Source of the DNA: Phoronis australis
Lineage: Eukaryota; Phoronida; Phoronidae
Assembly (NCBI GenBank): GCA_002633005.1
Contig: NMRA01000159.1
Span: forward strand, 766,111 to 792,738
Direction of reading: 5' to 3'
Length of the DNA: 26,628 nucleotides
Shown: positions 1 to 9,331 of the stretch, in pieces
Position numbering within the stretch: position 1 is the stretch's first letter
Layout of the letters: each line of letters begins with the position of its first letter
The notes under the pieces: model-generated
Told to the model about the DNA's origin: nothing
What the model saw: the letters and a program-made list of their open reading frames with translations, nothing else
Databases searched by the model: none
Position numbers and translations under genes: made by a program

Positions 1-940
1 TTGGAATTCTGCATCCTGCTATCGAAAACGTCTGTCTCTTGAGCAACACGCCTCTGTTGATAATTAGTGATCTGGACTTCTCTGCCTTGAATGACATACG
101 GGCCCATTTAGTGAGCTCTTCTAGGCAACGGAGAATTGTTCTGGCTCCCACTGGTGACTCTGTCACAATTGTAATGTCGTCAACAAAAGCTCTACATGAC
201 GGCTGTCTGACTTCATCTAGCTTGGGACCTCTTCGCTCAGATTGGGCTCTCTTCAGCAGGACATTCATTGCCATGATAAACAGGATGACTGAAATGGTAC
301 AGCCCGTCATAATTCCTTTTTCAAGGTGTTGCCACTTCGTAGTGAAGTTGCCGACTGTGAAACGCATCACACAGGAGCTATAGTATGACTTCACTATACT
401 CTTGACTTTCTCAGGAATGTGGTAGATGTCCATGGCACGATAAACTGATACATGTGGTACCGAACCGTACGCATTTGCCATGTCGAGCTACACCATAGAC
501 AGATTCTTCTTGCCCTTCTTCGCTCGGTGTATGAGTTCACTTATGATAGAATTATGTTCCAGGCATCCAGAAAAGCCTGGTACCCCGCCTTTCTGTGAAG
601 ATGTGTCAATATACTTGTTCTTAATCCTGAAGTCTGTCATTCTGCCGGATAGGATTGCTAAGTAGATCTTTCCTTCCACGCTAAGCAGTGAAATTGGTCG
701 AAACTGGCTAATCTGCTTCGAGCCTTCTTCTTTCGGAACATAAACTCCTTCAGCTCGCCCCCACTGGGCTGGAACTATGCCCTTCCTCCAGAGAATCTTA
801 AACAGCTTCCAGAGCCTTTCTCTCAACTTGGGACACATCTTATAGACCTTGTAGGAAATTCTACTTGGACCAGGGGCTGACCCCGATCGGGCTTTCTTCA
901 CAGTGCTATCCACTTCTGACTTCTTAATGTCCCCCGGATC
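1..940 (-). pseudogene. Non-LTR retrotransposon reverse transcriptase relic (partial)
   Basis: Minus-strand reading gives a LINE-type reverse transcriptase domain that leaves the window at its C-terminal side. In order it shows KARSGSAPGPSRISYKVYK, then FRPISLLSVEGKIYLAIL (near 780-700), KGGVPGFSGCLEH, the motif-A stretch LDMANAYGSVPH just below 487, EKGIMTGCTISVILF, the catalytic box FVDD (187-176) and WARMSFKAEKSRSL. One in-frame stop (TAG, 490-488) lies directly before LDMANAYGS, where this family as I know it has Trp in VWLD, so a single base change explains it. The rest of the frame is open to the edge. Similarity fades upstream of about 940 and there is no clear endonuclease part, so the copy looks 5'-truncated, as is usual for LINEs. 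The RT class is secure; the clade is not assigned. Plus-strand ORFs over this stretch are shadows. Confidence 0.88.
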
Positions 941-2785
941 AATTATGGTTAAAACGTTTAGTGGTATCAGTTTTATTTGTAAAGTCATTAGATTATTTCG
1001 TCTGTCATTGATTCAGTTGTTTGGGACATGGATTGAACATGGTGTTTCACTTACTTACTCGTGTTTTCAACCAACCCACAGTGAACTCTTGTTGTTCTTT
1101 ATATCTGGATGCTTTAAAACCTGTAAATTAAGACATCAATAATATTTATACCTGAAGCACAAGGTGGGTAATTTTTTCTTCAATTTCTATCTCTTGCTTG
1201 ATTACCCTGGAAACAGACTTGGACATATTTGACAGTGATGTTGTCACTGGCCCTGACCTAAGTTATTCTAGTTGAAAACTAACATGGCCATCAAGAGGTG
1301 TAGTCACTGTTATGAGTCTGATATATGCTGATAAAAATAAATGACAGAGTATTGTTACACTCATTTGTTCCAAAACCATAAGTATGGTATCTTTCATTCA
1401 CAACAGCGGAGGGCCTCTGAAGTTTGCTTAAAACATGGAACTGTCCACAATTGATTTACTGAGCCAGTATTGTTCAAGGAAATTGAAGTGTATACACAAG
1501 TGATTAATTGCCTAATGAATATCCTCATGTATTCTCAAACTGGCTATTTGTTACCTTTTTCCTGTTTCCTCTGAAATGGAGTGATTTTTAGTTTTGAACT
1601 GACTTATCACTGAGTATCTTATTAATTAAAAATATTTTATCAACCATCACATGACACGTACTGTTCCCTTGTTCTAGTAAGTCAGTTTAGTATAGCTACA
1701 TCTGGTATTGAGCCTGTCTACAGTGACGATCCAAATGTCATTGAGCCACGCGAAGCTATATCCAACTAGGCTTTTAAAGGCTGTGAAGAACATTTTGAAT
1801 TAGTCACCATTCACCAGTGAGTTTGACTGTAGATTTGCGCAGGTCAGTATTTTCCTACTTTCTGTTGCTACTGAGCAATTGAAACGTTCTGACAAATTTT
1901 GCTCCAGCAATCCTTATATAAAGCTACAGAAAAGCGAAAAGACCATTAAGTGGACTATAATTAATACACCCAGGTCTGCCAACATCTGCTAATATACCCC
2001 GGTATAACTTCCAATACAGCAAATGGTTACATACTATTCAAATATACAAATTCGTGTACTAAGAGAATATCCACGTGGTTAACACGAAATTGAACTTTTC
2101 AGATTCAAAACGGTTTTTAGTGTGTAAAAATTATGAAAGCCAGGGTTTACACCAGTGTTTGCATCACTGCATGACTGCTTGTTTTACTGTGAAATGATTC
2201 ATTCATGAACTTGAGAGGGTATGTGTGTTACCTGCAGTGTTCTGTAATATATACAAATCTATATGTCTTCAGTCTAGCCTGACAACTCAAGCAGTCTCTG
2301 TGAATTAAGTCTCGGTTTTTGCGACGGAGTTTGTAGAACTTTCAAAGTTTGTCATTTTCTTTAAATCCCAGAAATTATTTATTTAAAATAAAGTTTTACT
2401 TTGGAGAAGTTCAAAGTGCTACTAGGAAATGATGTGCTTGAAAGTTACTAGCTATTCAAGCATCACAGCCACTGTTGATACACTAAAGTTGACTAGAGCT
2501 GATATCAGATTGTGTCATAATTTACTTGCAAAGTTGGCCCATTGTACCTGCAAATCTTCACTAACCACTGTCTTATTAACTCTTAGTCAGTAAGATATTG
2601 ATGAAATGACATTACTTTGTTTCTTCTTCGGTTATTTGTGCAGCAAGAGACACAGCAGTGTGCAATTGTTTATGTAGAGATTCACTGTAAACAGACAGCT
2701 TCCTGTAGACTGGTCAGTACTAGCCTCCTTCTGGGATTGGAATGCGAGTCGTGCATAAATTTTGAGAAATGCCTTAATGGTAACA
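941..2785. other. Intergenic stretch, no gene recognised
   Basis: AT-rich DNA. The open frames are short, without recognisable domain motifs or paired splice sites. I see no tRNA, no tandem array and no clear transposon end here. Confidence 0.55.
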
Positions 2786-2788
2786 GAA

Positions 2789-2868
2789 CTTGCGAATGTC
2801 TGACGAGCAAATCCTGGCTAATATTATACCCTGGCCCCCACTAACTATAAATCATGGATCCGCTCCTG
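2789..2868. mobile_element. MITE fragment, right end (family with end CAGTGGCGGAT)
   Basis: A 31-bp block at 2791-2821 is nearly identical to 17902-17933 (two small differences). The fragment ends GGATCCGCTCCTG, the reverse complement of a CAG-GAGCGGATCC end, matching the CAGTGGCGGATTTAG end of the copy at 17832. G-rich/C-rich runs next to the ends are shared too. The left end of this copy is not recognisable. CAGTG-type ends resemble hAT-like elements, but no target duplication was found. Confidence 0.6.
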
Positions 2869-2931
2869 CGTTAGCCGTGTAGTTTAGGTACCTTGAAAGC
2901 ATCATTGTTGTAATGCATATTTTTTACAAAA

Positions 2932-3000
2932 AATGAGAAAATGAAATTTCATTTGGCTACCATATTGTGTCCTAAATTGGTGAGATTTTGCCGTGCAGTT
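2932..3000. repeat. Dispersed repeat family B, copy 1
   Basis: The stretch around GAAATTTCATTTGGCTACCA and CCTAAATTGGTGAGATTTTG recurs with drift at 13657-13716 and, more weakly, at 13222-13285 and 23234-23300. No ends or coding capacity were recognised; it may be part of a larger old element. Confidence 0.55.
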
Positions 3001-3314
3001 GAATATCACTGAGGCTCAATGAATTAAATGATTAAAGTATTTAGTGATGACCATGGATTCGTTTTCAGCTCTTGTTGTATCGCAAAACGAGCCTCGCGTG
3101 ACGGGGATGAGCATATCCCAGACATAAAGGAAGAACAACATTTAGTTCCCCCAATAACTTGCGCGAGACATTTGCTCACATTCTATTGAGGCGTTGTTAT
3201 TAGGGTACTTGTAAAGTGTGCTTGAAAGTATGTGGAAATAAAAATTGATAAAAGAAGTCTCCTTAACTGTGAATTTGAATTAGACGTCGTGCAAGTATGG
3301 ATACTGTTTATGTC

Positions 3315-3849
3315 CATATTATAAATGGCCATAGAGCCTGCAGTACAGTGATAGCATTCAAGCCATATTATGAATGGCCATAGAGCCTGCAGTACAGTGA
3401 TAGCATTCAAGCCATATTATAAATGGGCATAGAGCCTGCAATACAGCTGTGAGTATTCAAGCCATATTATAAATGACCACAGAGCCCGCAATACAGCGAG
3501 TGATAGCATTCAAGCCATGGCCAGAGAGCCTGCAGTACAGTGATAGCATTCAAGCCATATTATAAATGGCCATAGAGCCTGCAGTACAGTGATAGCATTC
3601 AAGCCATATTATAAATGGCCATAGAGCCTGCAGTACAGAGATAGCATTCAAGCCATATTATAAATGGCCATAGAGCCTGCAGTACAGTGATAACATTCAA
3701 GCCATATTATAAACGGCCATAGAGCCTGCAGTACAGTGATAGCATTCAAGCCATATTATAAATGGCCATAGAGCCTGCAGTACAGTGATAGCATTCAAGC
3801 CATATTATAAATGGCCATAGAGCCTGCAGTACAGTGATAGCATTCAAGC
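3315..3849. repeat. 49-bp minisatellite, 11 copies
   Basis: The unit starts CATATTATAAATGGCCATAG and continues AGCCTGCAGTACAG, then TGATAGCATTCAAGC. The GCCTGCAG landmark falls at 3336, 3385, 3434, 3484, 3528, 3577, 3626, 3675, 3724, 3773 and 3822, so spacing is 49 except one 50 and one 44 (a copy lacking the TTATAAA segment, 3515-3525). Copies from 3528 on are nearly identical, which points to recent homogenisation. Each unit contains the palindromes TGGCCA and CTGCAG. The open frame across it on the minus strand is a by-product of repetition. Confidence 0.97.
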
Positions 3850-4140
3850 TTATAAAACTTCAGCATCCAACATTTCGCCCACAAACTCTCTTTTCTTTTC
3901 AATGGGTAAAAATATACTCAACATCAAACTTTTATGACGTACCATCAGATGAATCAAGGTTAGAAATCTCCAAACCTCATACGTTAGGCTTAAGTACTTC
4001 TCCCTGAGATGATGGAGTGCATCACAAATAATTAGAAAAAATGCAGTCTTTCATACGGTTTCTCATATGGAATGGGTATTCTCTTAAATTATCACAGTCA
4101 ATTTTACAATGTCTGCCGCTCTCAACTACGTAATCTTGAG
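3850..4140. other. Unannotated spacer
   Basis: No ORF, repeat or RNA gene that I can support. Confidence 0.5.
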
Positions 4141-4270
4141 GTCCAGTACAAGCCAAAAGTATTCAGACAAAATTACCCGAAATCACCCGTCATGACGGCT
4201 GGGCAAGCGGGAGCCAAGTTCATCAACAGGCTAGCCTCCTTTTATGTCCTGCAATGACGAGGAATGAACT
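4141..4270. mobile_element. Tc1/mariner-like element fragment, copy 1
   Basis: It begins CCAGTACAAGCCAAAAGTAT then TCAGACAAAATTACCC, the layout typical of Tc1/mariner-type ends (CAGT..CAAAAGT..T..GACA). Drifted relatives lie at 20667-20800 and 24466-24520. The first 80 bp or so can be aligned by eye with the 20667 copy. No transposase frame is present. Confidence 0.5.
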
Positions 4271-4501
4271 GGACGGTAATTAGAATTATGTGCCGCCCGA
4301 ACAGACAGTTTTGCTGGGGTTGAGGGCGAGAGGGAGGATGGGAGGGAGAAAGACTCAAAGCAACAACAGACAAAAACGTAAACACAAGCGCTTGCGGCGA
4401 GATTGAATCCTCGCTTATGGAAGACAACCAATGAATTCTATCGCATAATCCCAACATCACGGATAATCACTTCAGTGACCGCCATTTTGATGCCGGTACG
4501 C

Positions 4502-4600
4502 AATGGCGGATTTAGGAGGAGGGAGGGGGCAAGGGGACATAGCCCTTCTTAAAATTCTCGCGCACCCAGGGGGGCTCGGAGGGAGAATGCACAATGCATA
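4502..4600. mobile_element. MITE fragment, left end (CAATGGCGGATTTAG)
   Basis: The start CAATGGCGGATTTAG differs by one base from CAGTGGCGGATTTAG at 17832 and is followed by the same kind of G-rich run and AAAATTCTC. Only the left end is recognisable. It belongs to the family seen at 2789 and 17832. Confidence 0.5.
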
Positions 4601-6600
4601 GGCCTTTAACAATTAAACCCCGTTTACCGTTTTTTTTTAATAATAACAGGTCCACAAACCCAAAAATTCGAGACCCCTGCATCCCTACATTTTTATTTGC
4701 CTAAGAAATTGTTGAAAAATTATTTTGTATTGTGGAAAAGATAGATGAAATGTTACAAATATTGCATTTAAAAGATTTAGTACTACCAACAGAGCAGAAA
4801 TTTCACTGCATCATGTTTTGAAATTTCAAAATTTGTAATTATTTACCATTCCATACGGAACTACTTTATTATTGCATAATTCATAAACTTTCTGATTAAA
4901 ATGAATTTTTGATAAGAATTTAAGTTATCAAAATTCCGCCTGCGTCGCCGACAGCTATGAATTAGGTGCACTCTAGCCGTTGGTATGTGCCCGGACATAC
5001 TACGATTCAACACAGTTCTCTGATACTATTGCGTAGGCCTATTTGCGGGCTTATGAAAACACTGATTATCCTTTTTTATGCTGTTTAGTGAAGTATGACT
5101 GATGAATCGCCAGTGCAGTCTACGTCACGGTTTAATTCTCAAAAGTCTTATTGATAAGTAGGGATCTTCATGCAACGCTCCTCATTATATAGGACCAAGT
5201 CCCTCATTATTTTAATTAAGGGCTCAATTTGTAGTTATTTTATTTGAAAATGTCATTAGTCAAAGAGTACGTGTTCATAATAAAGATAAGATGATAGAAA
5301 AAAAAATTACATCTGTCGGAGTAAAGAACGAAACAAAAATGCAAAAGATTACTTGGTCCGCGAGTCCCTTTTTGGGAACTTAGTCGAGTCTCTATTTGGG
5401 GACTGTGCCATGCACTTGGGCACTGAATCCCAGGGCTCACGCTATGACGTCACTAATAGCGAATGTGGCAAGCAATACAGGTTCTGCGGGGGGATACCTT
5501 CTGCGGGAGGAGATGGACAGTAGAAGACTAAGTTCAGGAGGCAAGGTGGCGCTCAATGTTTTTTAGCCACGGTGGAATTTACTTGCCCCAAGTTCATTTC
5601 ATTAAAAAAATTGCAGCAGTTGTGTTAGCTGGGTATGTTTGTGCTGCACGTGAAGGCTACGAAAGACATTTGCTCGATTTTTGAGTCTGTCTGAATGAAT
5701 GATTGTCAGTTGTTGTTGACCCCGTGATCCAGTTTTGCTGAACCGTGGCTTTCTTAAACCTTTACTGCTTACAAGCGGGAAGTTGAAATTTTGCAGGGAG
5801 TTCAAGAACCCTTTAATTGGATTCATGCGTAAACAATCTGACTGGTCGACACCCACTTTTCACCTGATTTCTGTAACCTGGGGCAGTCAGAACACATCAA
5901 ACGCGCTTAGATTTCGTTTGGCGATCTGGCGTTAAGTAAGCGTTGAGTCGTAAAAAATTGACTAACTTTAAGTTTAAAATCCGTTTCAATATTATACTGA
6001 ATATAGAAGTACTTTTGTGCAAGGTTTTTGAAATATTTGACTCATCGTACTGCTCATAGTTCTCGTTTTGTATGTCAATTGTCCATCTGTGAATATGCCT
6101 TGCTTGTTTGAATTTAATATTTTAGGCTTGTTGAAAGCACAGCCCTGTCTGTTTTTGGACCAAAACACCTGAGAAAGAGGCGAGGTTGCTTGTTCTTCTG
6201 TCGACTGAACTCCAAGGATCAAACTGTGTAGGAATAGGCAACTGGACGTGGAATATTAGCGCAACTCTACCGCTGACTGTGGTGGGAACACGATGGATGA
6301 TGAAATGGTAACTCATGGCTTTGTGTGGATGTTTAAGACATATGCAGTACCAGTAGCTTCTTCATAACCATTTTGTTTTGATTCTTGTTTTGAGGTGGAA
6401 TCCTTTTCATAGGTTGATGCTGCAGCTAGTTTGCAGCTAATTTGCACTGTGTTACATTTGGCCTGAGCGGAGGTTACCGAGTGCTTGCGGTATACAGCTC
6501 TGTCTGTCACGACAAACTATGATAATTCTTCACGTTTGGTAAAACTACATATCCTGGTTACCCGGGAGGCGGGAAATGCCATAGAATATAATGTAAACAT
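4601..6600. other. Intergenic stretch, no gene recognised
   Basis: Short frames on both strands show no domain motifs and no consistent exon structure. AT-rich with a poly-T/poly-A run near 4630. Nothing here can be supported as a gene. Confidence 0.5.
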
Positions 6601-6619
6601 TAAAACAACCCAGCAAAGG

Positions 6620-6755
6620 TCCCACTTCTTGGTTCTGTTGTCATGAGAGCAAACATAATGTCCTATACCCTTTGAAACGATGTCTCTGCAAGTCATTGGT
6701 GTTTGCTCAATGTAAGTGAATGCAGAACCAAGATGCTGGCTCTTTCTTGGACCGT
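6620..6755. repeat. Fold-back repeat, dispersed family A copy 1
   Basis: CTTCTTGGTTCTG (near 6625) is inverted as CAGAACCAAGA (near 6723), and TGAGAGCAAACATAATG pairs with CATTGGTGTTTGCTCAATG inside it, so the segment can fold back. Its right two thirds (6660-6750) recur at 15365-15453 with roughly three quarters identity by eye. It looks like a small non-autonomous element; exact ends are unclear. Confidence 0.5.
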
Positions 6756-7395
6756 TGACAACACTTCCTGTTGCTCCCTGGGTAGTACATACTCGCTTAG
6801 AAAATACTGATTGTTTTGCCGTCCAACTTCATAATTACTGAATAAATATATTGGCAATGTAGCACTGTACAGTAATTACTTACAAAACTATCTGTTTGCA
6901 ATATTAAAGGAGCATGCCACCCAAAAAACAACCTAATTTGTATCAATTTAGATCGAGTAGTTCTCCTCGATAGCGGCACGTACGGTTGCGTTACCTGACA
7001 CCTGACGGCAGACGGAGGTGATGAAATTTTCCACTGACGTCATCGGTTTCACACGCAGTCTGTTCAGCAGTTCACAACACGGGTAACTGGTGTCAGCTTA
7101 TCGCTTGAAGTCATCATTTAACACCAATAAATGATCAAACTTCGATGTAAAACCCTTAAAAATACACCGAGTTCTTATAAAAACGTGTTGTCTTATTTCA
7201 CTGTTACGGATTTATTGGTATTTGGACACACCGTAGCCAACAAATTTCGGCAGTCCAATTTACCAAGGTCCGTATCAGGAGTTCGTGTTCTGTTCGGAGA
7301 TAAATTCTAAGTATTTTTCCGTGAAATACAGACAGTAGGACCTAGATCTGTGTTGTTTAGACTTGTGTTTTTTAGTTCTAAACACAAAAAACGCT

Positions 7396-7507
7396 TGTTA
7401 TCCCGGCCAGTGTCTCGGAACCCGATCAGGCCCGTCGCGGCCGGACTGACTCGTTATCCCGGCCAGTGGCTCGGAACCCAATCAGGCCCGTCGCGACCGG
7501 ACTGAAG
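7396..7507. repeat. 56-bp tandem duplication, 2 copies
   Basis: Two adjacent copies begin GTTATCCCGGCCAGTG (7397 and 7453) and run through CGGACTGA with only about four differences. They are GC-rich compared with the surroundings and lie in the left half of the transposon-like element, outside any ORF. They could be subterminal protein-binding repeats; that is inference. Confidence 0.9.
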
Positions 7508-8056
7508 ACATCACGAACATTAACCAGCCAAAGTTGGAAACTAAGCTTGAAGTCAAGAAAATACTATACTAGTGAGCTAAAGAAGTAATGTGCACGTGAT
7601 TATTTTGGTGAAGCCACGAAACTGCAAATCTACTAAGGCCTACTCGTCGGGGGCCGTGAATTCAGGTTCCCGTTTGGCCACAGAACCGCCAGGGCAGAAG
7701 TTGTACATTGACAATCATTATTTGAATAATATATAAGTAAATAAAGATTCCCCTAACACCTGGCCGTGGGATGGAATATCGAGTTATTGTTTCACAACAG
7801 ATTCTGTCAGCAAACACTGAATTGCTTGCGCTCACACGGCCTCGGTGTCCGGTCAAATTAGTTTTATTGCACCTAAAGCCGGTAACGCAGTGATTTATTC
7901 ATTGCTGGCTTCTCAAATCATTTGCACTCACGAACACTCCAAAGGCATTACAAATTGCATCTAATGGGACACACTTTCTTTCAGTTTTATATATAAGTAT
8001 TGGTTAGTTTGAGAATAATTCATTTTGAAACAGAACGCTTAGTAATAAACGTCAAC

Positions 8057-8290
8057 ATGGCAACTCGCAATCCCGACTTGGAGGAGTATTCATCTGACGA
8101 AGACTTCCCAGGTAGATCGTTAGTTTTCTCAGGATATCTGTTCGAACCAGCTAGAGTACACTGATCAAGAAGTATTAGAGAAGCGCCGTGAACGTGCACA
8201 AACAATGGAGCACATGGATAGTTCCGAAAACCGTCTCATGGTGTCAGTGCGCTAACTGCACCATAATGGAAACAACTGATCCACGTTTCT
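8057..8290 (+). pseudogene. P2X7 C-terminal-domain-like fragment, frameshifted
   Basis: An ATG at 8057 opens a 35-codon frame (acidic start with DLEEYSSDEDFP, then SGYLFEPAR) closed by TGA at 8162-8164. A second frame continues YTDQEVLEKRRERAQTMEH (8157 on), and a third gives VSWCQCANCTIMET (ending near 8270). In that order these match the layout of invertebrate P2X7-receptor-like cytoplasmic-domain proteins as I know them: an FEP motif, a charged helix, then WCxCxxCxxM. Two frameshifts and a missing C-terminal half make it non-functional as a protein. It runs head-on into the THAP ORF on the other strand, with a short overlap. The family call rests on recalled motifs. Confidence 0.55.
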
Positions 8291-8603
8291 TTGCTTCCTG
8301 CCTGCCGAACGCAAACACACTAGGCACAGTATCTGACTTCAGCCTCGGTTGCTTTTTCTGCCCTGGCATGAGCTGTTTGGCAAGCCGGAATTCGTCAGTG
8401 AAATCACTGTCCACGAAATGTCGGCCACAGACACGGAGGTGTTTCACGGCCTCGTACTTGGTATGAACTCCGTACTTGTCCTTTTTCACTGCCGCGAGCC
8501 ACTTCCGAAGCATTTCGGGCTCTCGAGGAAATCGAAAAAACGATGTACCCGCTTTCCTCGCCGCTTCATAGTTCGAACAGGCAGGAACGACACACCACAC
8601 CAT
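8244..8603 (-). CDS. THAP-type zinc-finger protein
   Basis: A 119-residue open frame with a full THAP (C2CH) DNA-binding domain: WCVVPAC at residues 3-9 gives the first Cys pair, followed by SFFRFPREPEMLRKWLAAVK, then VCGRHF with the second Cys and His, and the C-terminal box TVPSVF. The gap between the second and third Cys is 49 residues, inside the family range. ATG at 8603 is preferred because the context GCCATGG is ideal; an upstream GTG is not a likely start. It stops soon after the domain (residues QEAKKRGSVVSIMVQLAH), with no transposase or coiled coil. It lies in the TTAA-flanked element, so it is probably transposon-derived: either a truncated transposase DNA-binding domain or a free-standing THAP protein that could bind the element's ends. 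No introns are seen. THAP call very secure; function inferred. Confidence 0.9.
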   Translation of the reverse strand: MVWCVVPACSNYEAARKAGTSFFRFPREPEMLRKWLAAVKKDKYGVHTKYEAVKHLRVCGRHFVDSDFTDEFRLAKQLMPGQKKQPRLKSDTVPSVFAFGRQEAKKRGSVVSIMVQLAH

Positions 8604-8779
8604 GGCGGAATTCACTCTGCATACGAACCACTGACGTCGCTGCGGACTTTCTCACCTTCCTTACAGGCTAACGCGACACCTCTCGGCAAGGTAAGGTCGA
8701 CCGTGTACGAGCCGATGTGGCCCCAGACCGATTAAGACGGTAAAAAAGACTAATTAAATCGGGTGGCATTAGCCTTTAA

Positions 8780-9231
8780 GTACATTCTGGGAGACTTTGT
8801 GCTGTATGTAATTGAGATTTTTCGGAAATAAATTTAATTTCTGACTTAAAGGTTCTGGACCTGAGTTTGGCATACTGACGGCTAAAAATTCAAACCATAG
8901 CTTGTATGTAATACATCAAGATAAGTCATGATTTCAGGTCAACAAAAAGTCCCCAAAACCGCATATCCTTGAATTCTCTAACAATGATCGCAGATCTGAT
9001 TTTTCCGTTTTTCAAGGTTATTTTCATAGAATACTAGGACACGTGGCTTTGAGAATTGTGCCTGGGCCAAAGACCTTGATTTGTTTTGGCGTATAATTAC
9101 AAAAAAAATCTGTTTAATTTGAATTTTATCCGTCTTATTTGGCTATCATGAGTCTAGCAACTTTACACCTTAACGTCACTTAAGAGCACCCCCAGTGCAT
9201 GTTGTAGGATCTTCCTTGACTGTGTTTGATT
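8780..9231 (+). promoter_or_regulatory. Presumed AFMID 5' flank / promoter region
   Basis: Only 452 bp separate the transposon-like element from the first AFMID coding ATG, so the promoter must lie here and/or inside the element unless an untranslated exon lies further upstream. It is AT-rich with no clear CpG-rich block. GTATAATTA near 9092 is the only TATA-like run I noticed, and it is weak evidence. Confidence 0.3.
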
Positions 9232-9331
9232 ATGATGCAGGTTGATGAAACTGAGATGATTCCAAGTCTTCATTCTGTCAGGGGAAGTAGAGAGTTTGTA
9301 CTCAGCGAGCATGTGCGACTTGTTAGTGAAG
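9232..9331 (+). CDS. AFMID: AFMID exon 1 (N-terminus)
   Basis: Begins MMQVDETEMIPSLHSVRGSR and ends SEHVRLVSE before donor AAG|GTTAGT. ETEMIPSLHS aligns with the N-terminal E-x(4)-Y-x-P-S-x-W region of vertebrate AFMID, but the conserved Tyr and Trp are absent, so divergence is strong here. The 3' end is in phase 1. Confidence 0.75.

Larger units (their letters stand above)
6908..8775. mobile_element. DNA-transposon-like element with THAP ORF and TTAA-flanked ends
   Basis: The left end AGGAGCATGCCACCC (6908-6922) and the reverse complement of the right end AGGCTAATGCCACCC (8761-8775) match at 12 of 15 positions. Both sides are flanked by TTAA (6904-6907, 8776-8779). TTAA is palindromic, so a 4-bp TTAA or a 2-bp TA duplication fit equally. 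Inside are a THAP ORF (minus strand), a P2X7-C-terminus-like pseudogene fragment (plus strand) and a 56-bp tandem duplication. No DDE transposase was recognised, so it is probably a non-autonomous or decayed derivative. It ends 456 bp upstream of the AFMID start codon. Confidence 0.65.

Noticed and set aside
39-383. 114-residue plus-strand frame
   Set aside because: Shadow of the reverse transcriptase on the minus strand.
3183-3410. Minus-strand frame entering the 49-bp satellite
   Set aside because: Duplicated residues come from the satellite; no domain.
8138-8150. tRNA B-box-like GTTCGAACC
   Set aside because: No A box or cloverleaf around it; it lies in the P2X7-like fragment (FEP motif codons).
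8188-8735. Plus-strand frames across the THAP ORF
   Set aside because: Complement of the zinc-finger gene; only the WCQCANC segment before about 8270 has its own meaning.
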